A stretch of DNA of 42,839 nt from Chloroflexota bacterium (GCA_016223105.1 JACRPR010000130.1:1-42839); one strand, 5' to 3'; shown: positions 6,948-15,320, numbered from the stretch's first letter. Notes: a model not told the origin generated them from the letters alone. Translations and numbers: made by a program.

Positions 6948-8279
6948 ATGTTAAACGATACATCTCGCCGCGAATTACTCAAACGCACCGGCATTCTTGC
7001 GATGGGTGCGCTCACGTTTCCGAATTCGCTCCGCGTGCCGCGCATCGCGCTCGCGCCAAAGGACGCGCCAACGCGCGGCGATATTCTCGTCTGCATTTTT
7101 TTGCGCGGTGCGGCGGACGGACTGAACCTGGTTGTGCCGCATGGCGATAAAAATTATTACGCCGCGCGTTCGACGCTCGCGCTCGCGCAACCGAAAGCGA
7201 ACAACGATCAAACCGCGATTGACCTCGATGGATTTTTCGGATTGCATCCCGACCTGCGTCCGCTCAAAGAAATTTTTGACGCGCGCCAACTCGCGATTGT
7301 TCACGCGGTCGGCTCGCCCGATCCGACGCACTCGCATTTCGACGCGATGGATTATATGGAGCGTGGCACGCCGGGCGACAAGGGCATTCCGACCGGCTGG
7401 ATCGGACGGCATTTGCAAATGCTCGCGAGTGAAAACAAATCGCCGTTCCGCGCGGTGGGAATGGGCAACCTGGTTCAACAATCTCTGCGCGGTCCTGTGA
7501 CGGCAACCGCTCTGCAAAGCATCGCCGATTTTCATTTGCAAGGCGACGCGCGCAAAATGCAACAAATTCAAACCGCGCTCGCGTCGTTGTACGAAGGCGA
7601 TGGATTTATCGAAACGACCGGACAACAAACTTTGCAAGCGATGAACGATCTCGCGAAAATTACATCGGCGAATTACGCGCCGGCGAATGGCGCGAAATAT
7701 GCCGACTCGCCGTTTGGCAAAGCGTTGCTGAACATCGCGCAGTTGATCAAATCCGGCATCGGCGTCGAGGTCGCGTGCGCTGACCTGGGGGGCTGGGACA
7801 CGCACGTTCAGCAAGGTAGTGCGGACGGACAAATGGCGCGGCTGATCGAAGAACTCGCAAAAACGCTCGCGGCATTTCACGCGGATTTGCGCGATGAGAT
7901 GAAGCGCATCACGCTCGTCGCGATGACTGAGTTCGGACGGCGCGTGCAAGAAAATTCAAATCGCGGCACCGATCACGGACACGGGAGCGCAATGTTTGTG
8001 ATGGGCGGCGGCATCAAGGGCGGCAAGGTGTACGGCGAGTGGCCCGGCTTGGGCAAGGACAATCTGTACGGACCCGGCGATCTCGCGATCACGACGGACT
8101 TTCGCGATGTGCTGGGCGAGATCGTACAGAAACGATTGGCAAATTCCGATCTCGCCCAGGTATTCCCAGGTTACAAAACATTCAAATTCAAAGGACTTGC
8201 GAACGAACAGACCGCGCGACTCGAACCGCGTTACACGATTGAACTGCCGTTCAACATTCGGATTCCGGTGCCAGCGTAA
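6948..8279 (+). CDS. Tat-exported DUF1501 protein
   Basis: 443 residues, ATG preceded by TTGGAGGATACGA. N-terminal twin-arginine signal (SRRELLKRTGILAMGAL). DUF1501 belongs to the alkaline-phosphatase/sulfatase-like superfamily; visible features are the LVCIFLRGAADGLNLVVPHGD start, AVGSPDPTHSHFDAMDYME, DLGGWDTHVQQG, TEFGRRVQENSNRGTDHGHGSAMFVMGG and GDLAITTDFRDVLGEIV. His/Asp-rich motifs (THSHFD, WDTH, DHGHG) suggest metal binding. Substrate unknown. It forms an operon with DUF1800, separated by a hairpin tract, and ends at a strong bidirectional terminator. Confidence 0.92.
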   Translation: MLNDTSRRELLKRTGILAMGALTFPNSLRVPRIALAPKDAPTRGDILVCIFLRGAADGLNLVVPHGDKNYYAARSTLALAQPKANNDQTAIDLDGFFGLHPDLRPLKEIFDARQLAIVHAVGSPDPTHSHFDAMDYMERGTPGDKGIPTGWIGRHLQMLASENKSPFRAVGMGNLVQQSLRGPVTATALQSIADFHLQGDARKMQQIQTALASLYEGDGFIETTGQQTLQAMNDLAKITSANYAPANGAKYADSPFGKALLNIAQLIKSGIGVEVACADLGGWDTHVQQGSADGQMARLIEELAKTLAAFHADLRDEMKRITLVAMTEFGRRVQENSNRGTDHGHGSAMFVMGGGIKGGKVYGEWPGLGKDNLYGPGDLAITTDFRDVLGEIVQKRLANSDLAQVFPGYKTFKFKGLANEQTARLEPRYTIELPFNIRIPVPA

Positions 8280-8281
8280 AT

Positions 8282-8323
8282 AAAAAGACCTGGAAGGTTT
8301 TTGAAACCTTCCAGGTCTTTTTT
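8282..8323. terminator. Bidirectional terminator (AGACCTGGAAGGTTT type)
   Basis: Perfect stem of about 18 bp built on AAAAGACCTGGAAGGTTT with a 3-nt loop and U-tracts on both strands. It closes the DUF1501 operon and the convergent TIR/STAND operon. A relative sits at 16847-16878. Confidence 0.9.
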
Positions 8324-8741
8324 ACGCGCGTAATTCTTGAACCAATCGCGCGAGCGCGACATCGAATTGCGCGTCGTCGCTCATATCGAGCCAGAGACGA
8401 AAGCGCATTCGCAGAGGCGGATCGCATTTTTCGCGCATCACCGCGAGCAAACGCCGTTCGTGTTGTTCCAAACCCAAATGCTCCGCGAGCAAATTTTCAA
8501 ACTCGGTAAAGTTGCTCGTGAGGTACGCGGGCGTGAGCACCATCAGGGTATAGCGGCTCGTCTCGACCGCGCGCGCCATTGCCGCGATGAGCGGCTCGCC
8601 CAATCGAAAATCGCGGGTGTCAATACACGCGCGAATGACTTCCGCTTCCAAACGCGGAAATAATTTTTGCTGAACCCAGGTTTTGTCCGGGTCGCGTTGG
8701 CGGTAACTGAGAAAGACGTCGTAATGAAAATGGTTAGCCAT
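8322..8741 (-). CDS. Stand-alone TIR-domain protein, probable effector
   Basis: 139 residues, essentially one TIR domain. Seen: YDVFLSYRQRD (strand A/box 1), a BB-loop-like DFRLGEP, LMVLTPAYLTSNFTEFE and a final LWLDMSD segment. Glu82 in the SNFTEFE segment occupies the position of the catalytic Glu of NAD-cleaving TIRs (established family knowledge), so NADase activity is plausible but unproven. It aligns without gaps to the TIR of the STAND protein over this segment, where Glu is replaced by Thr. ATG 8741 has GGAG 7 nt upstream; ATG 8747 is too close to it. It is the last gene of the six-gene operon, overlaps its upstream neighbour by 8 bp and ends at the terminator. Confidence 0.85.
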   Translation of the reverse strand: MANHFHYDVFLSYRQRDPDKTWVQQKLFPRLEAEVIRACIDTRDFRLGEPLIAAMARAVETSRYTLMVLTPAYLTSNFTEFENLLAEHLGLEQHERRLLAVMREKCDPPLRMRFRLWLDMSDDAQFDVALARLVQELRA

Positions 8742-9069
8742 GTCCATGCTCCGTCACCCACGATCCATAGAACACTTCGACCGTCGAAAACGCGCGGTAG
8801 CCGTCTTTGGTCGCGCTGATCCGCGCGGTGTATGCGCCCGGTTCGACAAGTTGAAACGGCGCGCGATAAATTCCCGGCGCGTCGCCCGGCTCAAAATTCA
8901 AATTGGAAACCAAATCCGATTTGTTTTTTTGAACCATGCCTTCGATCCGCAACCCGATCACCGGCGGTCGGGTGTTCACCTGCACAACTATCGCACCGCT
9001 TGTCTCAAAGACATTGGTCTTGAGCGCGTTCAGTGCGGCATCGCGTTCTTGAAACTCGACCCAGATCAT
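8734..9069 (-). CDS. Small Ig-like beta-sandwich protein
   Basis: 111 residues, no family recognised by name. Alternating hydrophobic strands (AIVVQVNTRPPVIGLRI, PGIYRAPFQLVEPGAYTARISATKDG) look like an Ig/YtkA-like beta-sandwich in which PGAYTARI is the typical Y-corner strand. No signal peptide, so it is probably cytoplasmic. ATG 9069 follows GGAGAGG by 5 nt (GTG 9075 is an alternative). It lies between the CARDB-like gene and the TIR gene; a binding or scaffold role is inference. Confidence 0.6.
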   Translation of the reverse strand: MIWVEFQERDAALNALKTNVFETSGAIVVQVNTRPPVIGLRIEGMVQKNKSDLVSNLNFEPGDAPGIYRAPFQLVEPGAYTARISATKDGYRAFSTVEVFYGSWVTEHGHG

Positions 9070-9082
9070 CGCCACCTCTCCA

Positions 9083-9433
9083 TTATAAAACTTGGGATGT
9101 TTGCACCTTGAACGTCAAGGTTGCCTGACTGCCTGCGCCGAATTGATTCACCAAACCAACGGCGACGGTGTACGCGTCGGTAAAAAATCGTTGGTCAATC
9201 GTTTCGTCATAGAGCATCAGCTCGCGTGATTCAGTTGCTTCCAACTGAACTTTGCCGTGGCGAACCGAAACCGGCGCGTGGGTATCGCTTTGATTTCTGA
9301 TCGCGGCTTCGAGGATTGCACGGTCCGTTTTCGCGGATTGATTTTTCAACCTGACCCGAATCTCGAACGATGCGCCTTCGCGGTACACATCAGCATTCGG
9401 TGTGATCGCAAGATCGGTAATCACAATACTCAT
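9083..9433 (-). CDS. Small CARDB-like beta-sandwich protein
   Basis: 116 residues from ATG 9433, which has AGGAGCG 5-6 nt upstream; a longer reading frame from 9487 overlaps the protease and lacks a ribosome site. The pattern ITDLAITPNADVYREGASF, then EIRVRLKNQSAK and a final YTVAVGLVNQFGAGS strand pair resembles the CARDB (cell-adhesion-related) fold. No export signal. It begins 10 bp after the protease stop, so it is surely co-transcribed. Possible role: protein-protein docking for the protease or the receptor (inference). Confidence 0.6.
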   Translation of the reverse strand: MSIVITDLAITPNADVYREGASFEIRVRLKNQSAKTDRAILEAAIRNQSDTHAPVSVRHGKVQLEATESRELMLYDETIDQRFFTDAYTVAVGLVNQFGAGSQATLTFKVQTSQVL

Positions 9434-9443
9434 CGTTACGCTC

Positions 9444-11717
9444 CTAGCGATCGCGCGGGTTGAAGGGTGTAAACGTAGGATCGCCAATCAATACGTAATG
9501 CGGATCGCCCAAAATTTCACCGGCAGTAAGATTGTCCGGCGCGCCCTCGCGCAGATCGCGTTCATACTCGCGGTTTTTGGCGCGGCGGAATGCTTCGCCC
9601 AACGACGCGCCGCGCAAATAGAGTTCTTCCAAGATCGCGCCACATTCATTGTGAAAATACGCGACCCCCACCGAACATTGTTGACCCATCGCGCCGCGGC
9701 GAATGTTCTGTGCGATGAAAAGATTGCTCAACAAATCGCGCGCTTCTTTTTCGAGTGCGGTGATCGATTTTTTTTCCGCCGCGAGCCCAACCGTGTGAAT
9801 CGTTTCGATCAAACCCGGCAGAAAGCGCAAGGTTTGCTGGCGATAGCGCATTCGATCAAAAGCGCCGGTCAAACACCCGATGCCGATGAGCACCGGCAGG
9901 TTTAGCCACATCGTCGCGTTGTAATCGTCCAGCGTATTGATCACATCGGACAAGCCGCTCGTTTCCGCATGCCCACAATACAAAATCAGATGCGCGCGTT
10001 TGAACGCCTCGAGAATCTCTGACCGGTTCTGCGTAATGCGCGTTTTGCCGCAGTACGTTTTTGCCGCGTCAAAACGATTCGCAACCCCGGCAAAATATTC
10101 GTCGAGCCGATTTTGTAATTCCGCCGCGTCTGTCGTGGTGCAAATATCGTTTTTCGCGCTGGGATAATCCTCGCTCATCAGCAGTAACGCGGCGTGATTC
10201 TCGCGGTCTGTGAAAATCAATTCATCGTAAAATAAATCGCGCGCGATGTACGTCGAGGCATCGGAAACCGTGATGCCAAAAATGCGCCCAACCGCGAGAT
10301 CCACTTCGGCTTCGTTCACGCCGAGACTGGCATAATGTCTGCCATCGAGTTCGACCCAGGCATCGCTATTGATCGTGGATTGAAATCCAAACGGCATTGC
10401 CATTGGAATCGCTTCAGGGCTGGCAATAATTGTGAGATAGCGCGTTTGAATACCCCAATCCGCCGACATGGCGCGTGCGGTCTCTTCGACAAAACGATCA
10501 ATCGCATGCGGATTACGCGATCGGATTGGCAACACGCGTTCGTATTTCGCCGCCGCGAGCAATGGCGCAACGAGCGAAGCGCCGCCAAACAATTTTTTGA
10601 TCGAACCGCCAAATTTGAATGCGCGTAACAGCGTTTCATTTTCTTCGTGAATAGAGATTTCAAGATCATTGGGATTCACGAGAATAATTTTATCGCTCAA
10701 TGTCTCGGCAAGATACGCTTGCTCCAAATCGCCGCGGCTGTGATGAAAAACACATGTCCGCGCGCCGCGCGAAAAATGTGCAACGATGGCTTGGTCCACC
10801 TTGCCGACAAAATGGACGTCCTTGCCGTCTGCCGACCAATCACCATAGTAATTTGGATTTTCTTGATCACGCGTTTCTGGATTGAGATTTTTTCGATCCA
10901 GATTGCGTTGATCGAGAAATAATACGAGTCCGCGATGGAGCGAGGCGAATGGCGCGGCGACAAGTCCGATCGCATACCCATCATCATTAAACGGCGCGAT
11001 CACCCATGTATCCCGATCGGCGCGTTGTTCGTCTTGCAAATCGAAAATCGTTTTGGGTGAACGGACAAATTGCATCGGAAATTCTTTTTCTTTGAGCGTG
11101 TCGGCAAAGCGTAAGGGCATTTCGTTAATCGGAATCAGCGATAATTGAACCGGTAGTCGGCTCAGCCGCAGAAGAAAATCGAGCGGCGCATCCAAATCCA
11201 CACCTTGCACGCCTTCCGTATGATAAACCAACACCGGGTTTTTTTGAATTGGACGGTGCGTGCCGGCGCGCGCTAATCGTGCCAAATCAGCATCGCCGTA
11301 CGTCGAACCATCGGCGGCAACAAACAAGGTCAAGCGTTCGCCCGCGCGCATGGAAATTGGTGGGAGCGACACACATACGGTCGTGTTTGTCGCTCCGCGC
11401 GCGCTGATCTTTAAATCGCGTTCGGGTTGAAAAAAGGGGCCAACAAATCCGAGCGCGAGCCGCACCGGTTCGCGTTGAGCCGGACGCGCTTGAAACGTTT
11501 GCTCGTGCAATTCACCGAGTGCGCGAGTTTCGTCGTGGCTTGAAAACCCCACCGTGCGCTGATGATCGTCCGCGTTCTGTTGCACCCATTCTGCCGCGTG
11601 GAGCGCGATAACTTGAAGCGGATCGCGCGTGGGGAGCTCGGTCCAGACCGCAAGCGGAACAAGACTCAGGACATCGCGCCAGGTGTTGTCACTCACCAAA
11701 TAGATTTGCCAGCCCAT
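9444..11717 (-). CDS. Gingipain/caspase-fold cysteine protease (peptidase C25-like), cytoplasmic
   Basis: 757 residues. The C-terminal half has the C25 layout: VDLAVGRIFGITVSDASTY (the VGR motif of gingipains), a His583 in ILYCGHAE, and Cys615 in GIGCLTGAFD after two beta-strands, giving the His-Cys dyad of clan CD (caspases, gingipains, separase). The closing LGDPHYVLIGDPTF is also typical of C25. The first 400 residues are unrecognised and contain beta-rich segments. Unlike secreted gingipains there is no signal peptide or propeptide pattern, so it should act inside the cell. It starts 4 bp after the Cys-rich gene. In this operon it is the likely executioner or processing enzyme; its target is unknown. 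CHAT is the main alternative clan-CD family, but the VGR and LGDP motifs favour C25. Confidence 0.8.
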   Translation of the reverse strand: MGWQIYLVSDNTWRDVLSLVPLAVWTELPTRDPLQVIALHAAEWVQQNADDHQRTVGFSSHDETRALGELHEQTFQARPAQREPVRLALGFVGPFFQPERDLKISARGATNTTVCVSLPPISMRAGERLTLFVAADGSTYGDADLARLARAGTHRPIQKNPVLVYHTEGVQGVDLDAPLDFLLRLSRLPVQLSLIPINEMPLRFADTLKEKEFPMQFVRSPKTIFDLQDEQRADRDTWVIAPFNDDGYAIGLVAAPFASLHRGLVLFLDQRNLDRKNLNPETRDQENPNYYGDWSADGKDVHFVGKVDQAIVAHFSRGARTCVFHHSRGDLEQAYLAETLSDKIILVNPNDLEISIHEENETLLRAFKFGGSIKKLFGGASLVAPLLAAAKYERVLPIRSRNPHAIDRFVEETARAMSADWGIQTRYLTIIASPEAIPMAMPFGFQSTINSDAWVELDGRHYASLGVNEAEVDLAVGRIFGITVSDASTYIARDLFYDELIFTDRENHAALLLMSEDYPSAKNDICTTTDAAELQNRLDEYFAGVANRFDAAKTYCGKTRITQNRSEILEAFKRAHLILYCGHAETSGLSDVINTLDDYNATMWLNLPVLIGIGCLTGAFDRMRYRQQTLRFLPGLIETIHTVGLAAEKKSITALEKEARDLLSNLFIAQNIRRGAMGQQCSVGVAYFHNECGAILEELYLRGASLGEAFRRAKNREYERDLREGAPDNLTAGEILGDPHYVLIGDPTFTPFNPRDR

Positions 11718-11721
11718 AACT

Positions 11722-12270
11722 TTATCGACCCGCGCACAAAATATCGCAATGTGGTTTCATTTCCGGCGGAGGATTATGACAGTACACATCGCAATAATCG
11801 TCCGCGCCTTTCCAAGTCGGAAACCGACAAAGCCCTTGAATTTCACATTCGCCCAACACGGTTTGATAAACGGCAAGCACACCACGCTTTTTCAATCCCG
11901 CTGGCAGAGCAGTAGGATCGAATCGCTTGAGATCGCCCAACACCCAAACGATCGGCGCTTCGGGAGTTCCAAAGCGTAGAATCCCTTGCCCTTTGATCGT
12001 GTCCTTATCGGCGTCAGTTTGTTTGTCTTTGGACCGATCATAATACTTGTAGTAAAACTGCATCCCCGCGCCTTCAGTGGTCGGCGCAATCAGCAATCCG
12101 ATCAAATTTGCGGTTGGCAGATCAGTATTGTCGCCCTCTGTAGATTTGCGGATCGCCGTAACATTCAAGCAAAAATCGGACAAGGGAAATGGAAAGTACG
12201 CCAGCGTGTCTTGCGGATCGTTTTTCTTCCGCACAATTGTAATCCGGTCAAGTCGTAATTCGTTCGCCAC
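11722..12270 (-). CDS. Unknown protein with Cys-rich C-terminus
   Basis: 182 residues, no family recognised. I start it at GTG 12270 because AAAGGAGGAG ends 2-4 nt before it; an upstream ATG at 12318 lacks a ribosome site. The N-terminal 140 residues look like a globular alpha/beta domain (FPFPLSDFCLNVTAI, NLIGLLIAPT, IVWVLGDLKRFDP). The C-terminal 45 residues contain about seven cysteines (GECEIQGLC, DDYCDVYCH, PHCDILCAG), suggesting a zinc- or cluster-binding tail. It lies between the receptor gene and the protease gene, 4 bp from the latter; an adaptor between them is a guess from position only. Confidence 0.6.
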   Translation of the reverse strand: MANELRLDRITIVRKKNDPQDTLAYFPFPLSDFCLNVTAIRKSTEGDNTDLPTANLIGLLIAPTTEGAGMQFYYKYYDRSKDKQTDADKDTIKGQGILRFGTPEAPIVWVLGDLKRFDPTALPAGLKKRGVLAVYQTVLGECEIQGLCRFPTWKGADDYCDVYCHNPPPEMKPHCDILCAGR

Positions 12271-12339
12271 AACTCCTCCTTTCAATAACCCGGGATCAGA
12301 TTTGTAGATCAAGTGCAATCAGCCGATAAACGCCTCCCT

Positions 12340-15150
12340 TCATTTACCTTCCAACCACGCGCGTTCTGAGGATGACGGTGTCCAATTCCAAAAACCGTTT
12401 TCCGTCGCCGCATGCGCGAACGCGTTCTTGCGATCTCCAAACGCAACCCGCCCAACAAGGATCGAATTTTCTAATTTGCTACCGTGACCAATCTCTAGGG
12501 ATCGAAACTGATCATCGCGTTGCTGAATCAATTTGATGCTTCCATCCACGCCGCTCGCGATCACGCTATTGGGTGCGCGTACGTCTACGGCGAACGTCGC
12601 GATTTTTCGATCATCAATGCGCCGCGCGGCAAAGCGATCGTCTTTGCGTTGCAGATAATACAAACCGCCATACGTTCCCACATACAGTTCAGCCGCATCG
12701 GTTGGGCGCGGCACGATTCGCAAGAGCCGGTCAAAAGGCGCGAGGGAATCATCACTCTGCCAATTCGCCGCGCCGTTCGCGCTATAGAAAATTTTTTCGC
12801 GCGTCGCCGCGTAAAGGATCGTGGCGCGGTCATTGACGCGCGCAATCGCGATCGTTGCGAGTCCGGCTTCCGCGCCGGGCACGCGCATCGTTTGCCAACT
12901 CGTGCCGCGATCTCGGCTAATGTACAGATTCGGATCGCCGCCGTCGCAAGCATACAAGATGTTTGCATCGAGCGGATCAACAACCAGGTCGGTAATCTCT
13001 TTCGCGCCCGGCACGCGCGCCAATTCGTTCCAGCGCGCGCCCTGATCCTCACTGCGAAACACGCGTCCGCCTTGCGCGCCGATAAACACCGAGTCCTGGA
13101 TCGCCGCCAACGATTGCGCCTCGCCCCCAATGTCCGCAAACGATAAAACAGTTTGCCAGTGCGCGCCCCAATCACTGCTTTTGAAAACCCCTTGATTACG
13201 TGTTGCCGCATAAAGGATTTTCGAATCGCGCGCATCGCTCTGGATCGCCGTAATAAATGCTTTGAGGTTTTCCCCGCGCGTCCAGATTCCAGGCGGCTCA
13301 GGTGTCGCAAAAATCCAGGTCTGCGTTACAAACATCCCCGCGAGTGTAAAGAGCGTGACGCCAAACACAAACGCGAGCATCATAAATCCCGCGCGTACAA
13401 CCGTTTGCCGCCGTCGCGCGCGCTGTTCCAGCTTAATCGCGTTTCGGCTCGCCGCGAGAAAGTCTTGTTCGCGCGCGGTCAGATCGCGCGCGTGCGATTC
13501 AAACGCGTCCACCTGCTTGAGCTGACTCGCGGAGTACAGATAACCGGGATCGCGCGAACGTTCGACCCAGGCATCCGCGGCATCTTCCAAACGCCGTTGA
13601 ATCAACAACCAGGGACGATCGTGTTCGATCCAATCGTGCAACGTGCGCCAACCGGCGATCAACGTTTCGTGCGCGATGTCCACTTGGCGATCTGCGCCTG
13701 GCTCGCCGCTGAACGTGAGCAAACGATGTTTGTTAAACAGCTTCAACATTTGCTCAAACGCGATTCGATCATCGCTCGGCAAGCGCAAATCGGTGAGCAA
13801 TCTTTGGCGGCGCGTGTCCCTGCCGTCCTTGTCCAATCGGACGAGATCCAAAAAAACCCGGCGCGCCATTGCGCGTTGATCAATTTCCAACCCTTCAAGC
13901 AATTGGCGGGCGTGAAACTCAATCGCCGCATACAAACCATTCATCCGTGCGCCCACCGCTTCCGTTGGCATCAGTTTATCGTACGCATACGTTCCCAAAT
14001 AATTGTGATCGAGATGTTCCCACAGCAGAACGAGCGTCTCTTGAACGAACGGCATAATGCCGGGTTCATCGCCCGCGTCCGCCATCAAGCGTTCGATCAA
14101 TGCTGGTTCGATAAATACGTGAACCGCTTCCGCCGGTTTGAGAATCGCCTCGCGCAAAGCATTGCCCTTGAGTCGCACGATTTCAAAACGATGCGCTTGA
14201 ATCTCATGCCACAACCGGGATTCCATCATTGCTGGATAAAAGTCGGAACGCGCGGTTAAAACAATATAGCAATTTGGAATTTGGATGAGATCAAGCAAGG
14301 CGGTTTGAAACTCGTTTACCTCTGCGCGCGCGGTGAACATTTCTTCAAACTGATCTACGATCAACAAAACCTGGTGCGCGCTCGGTTTGGATGCGATCAG
14401 GCGCGCGATGGTTTGCGCCGGGACAGCAAGATCATCGCCCACCGCCGCGCGCAAATTCGTCAGCGGCGCATCCTTCGGGCGCATCTCGCGCACTACCCAC
14501 TCGCCCGCGCCGACAAGATTGGTCTTGCCAAGTTTGGGCACAAGTCCCGCCGACACGAGCGACGATTTGCCGCAACCGGATGATCCGATAATCGCGAGGA
14601 ACGGATACGCGCGCAAATGTCTGAGCATCGCTTGGATTTCATCTTCCCGCCCAAAAAATTGCTGGTGATTCTTTTCTTCGAATTTTTTCATCCCAGGATA
14701 CGGACAGGGGGCTTGGCGCGCCGGCGCGCGCACAATTGGTCCTACGAGTTCGCACAGGCGCTCAACGATTTTATCCCAGTTCGCCTGCGCGCGCGCGTCG
14801 AGCGGCATGAGCATATTCAACCAGGTCGGAAGTTTTGCATTGTCGAGGATGATCGGAATGAGGGGCCACTTGGATTCTTCGATGCCGTAAAATTGCGTGA
14901 GGAGCGCGGTAAATTGCGCGAGGTCGTCAGAGTGATAAGCCGAGGAAAGCACGATAAGAATGTGCGCGCTATGCTCAACCGCATATTGCAATTGAAGCAC
15001 ACGCGGTTCGCCGGGCGTGAACGCCGCTTCAGAGTGGTACCTGATGCTCGCCTCATTCAAAGCACGCATCAGATAATTTTCAACCCAACCACAATTGGCT
15101 TGGGGGTAAGCGATGAAAAAATCCCAACCGCGCGCTGTCCGGTTCGTCAT
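12340..15150 (-). CDS. TIR-nSTAND1 NTPase with transmembrane helix and BNR propeller, probable receptor
   Basis: 936 residues. Domains in order: TIR (1-138; WDFFIAYPQ, FTPGEPR, ILIVLSSAYH); nSTAND1 NTPase (about 148-575) with the family entry CPYPGMKKF and FFGRED, Walker A GSSGCGKSSL (189-198), Walker B LLIVDQFEE (262-270), VLTARSDFY, the DIAHETLIAGWRTLHDWI block (491-508) and the YLYSASQLKQVDAFE block; a basic stretch RARRR then one membrane helix (587-611); and a beta-propeller (630-930) with Asp-box/BNR motifs SSDWGAHW, SEDQGARW, SRDRGTSW and a degenerate SANGAANW. Positive-inside reasoning puts TIR and NTPase in the cytoplasm and the propeller outside. The TIR lacks the catalytic Glu (Thr81). 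First gene of the operon, with a consensus promoter and a leader of about 70 nt. Confidence 0.9.
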   Translation of the reverse strand: MTNRTARGWDFFIAYPQANCGWVENYLMRALNEASIRYHSEAAFTPGEPRVLQLQYAVEHSAHILIVLSSAYHSDDLAQFTALLTQFYGIEESKWPLIPIILDNAKLPTWLNMLMPLDARAQANWDKIVERLCELVGPIVRAPARQAPCPYPGMKKFEEKNHQQFFGREDEIQAMLRHLRAYPFLAIIGSSGCGKSSLVSAGLVPKLGKTNLVGAGEWVVREMRPKDAPLTNLRAAVGDDLAVPAQTIARLIASKPSAHQVLLIVDQFEEMFTARAEVNEFQTALLDLIQIPNCYIVLTARSDFYPAMMESRLWHEIQAHRFEIVRLKGNALREAILKPAEAVHVFIEPALIERLMADAGDEPGIMPFVQETLVLLWEHLDHNYLGTYAYDKLMPTEAVGARMNGLYAAIEFHARQLLEGLEIDQRAMARRVFLDLVRLDKDGRDTRRQRLLTDLRLPSDDRIAFEQMLKLFNKHRLLTFSGEPGADRQVDIAHETLIAGWRTLHDWIEHDRPWLLIQRRLEDAADAWVERSRDPGYLYSASQLKQVDAFESHARDLTAREQDFLAASRNAIKLEQRARRRQTVVRAGFMMLAFVFGVTLFTLAGMFVTQTWIFATPEPPGIWTRGENLKAFITAIQSDARDSKILYAATRNQGVFKSSDWGAHWQTVLSFADIGGEAQSLAAIQDSVFIGAQGGRVFRSEDQGARWNELARVPGAKEITDLVVDPLDANILYACDGGDPNLYISRDRGTSWQTMRVPGAEAGLATIAIARVNDRATILYAATREKIFYSANGAANWQSDDSLAPFDRLLRIVPRPTDAAELYVGTYGGLYYLQRKDDRFAARRIDDRKIATFAVDVRAPNSVIASGVDGSIKLIQQRDDQFRSLEIGHGSKLENSILVGRVAFGDRKNAFAHAATENGFWNWTPSSSERAWLEGK

Positions 15151-15228
15151 TCGATCAAACCGCCTTTGCGCTACGCCAAAACTTTGGATGAGGAAAAGAA
15201 TTTTGACCTGGCTTGAATTCGCAACCAG

Positions 15229-15257
15229 ATTCTACGACTGTTCCGCGCGCGTGTCAA
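15229..15257 (-). promoter_or_regulatory. Consensus promoter of the TIR-STAND-protease operon
   Basis: Minus-strand TTGACA (15252-15257), 17-bp spacer, TAGAAT (15229-15234). Predicted start near 15222 gives a leader of about 70 nt before ATG 15150. A near-perfect -35 and optimal spacing suggest steady basal expression, as expected of a sensor held in an inactive state. Confidence 0.8.
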
Positions 15258-15320
15258 TAGATGCGCGAAAATTTTCGCGCGCGACCTGGTTTTGATCTGC
15301 GTTTGAACATCTGGTCAGTC

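Noticed and set aside
8496..8498. Firm claim of NADase activity for the stand-alone TIR
   Set aside because: Only the Glu position was judged by eye; many TIRs with Glu are inactive or use other nucleotides, so activity is left as plausible.
9444..11717. CHAT-type protease as in caspase-like CRISPR systems
   Set aside because: The motifs (VGR before the His strand, CGHAE, GCLTGAFD, terminal LGDP) fit peptidase C25 better than CHAT, and no TPR partner or CRISPR locus is present.
12340..15150. WD40-repeat STAND protein
   Set aside because: The propeller blades carry SxDxGxxW Asp-box motifs, not GH-WD dipeptides, so BNR/sortilin-type is the better call.
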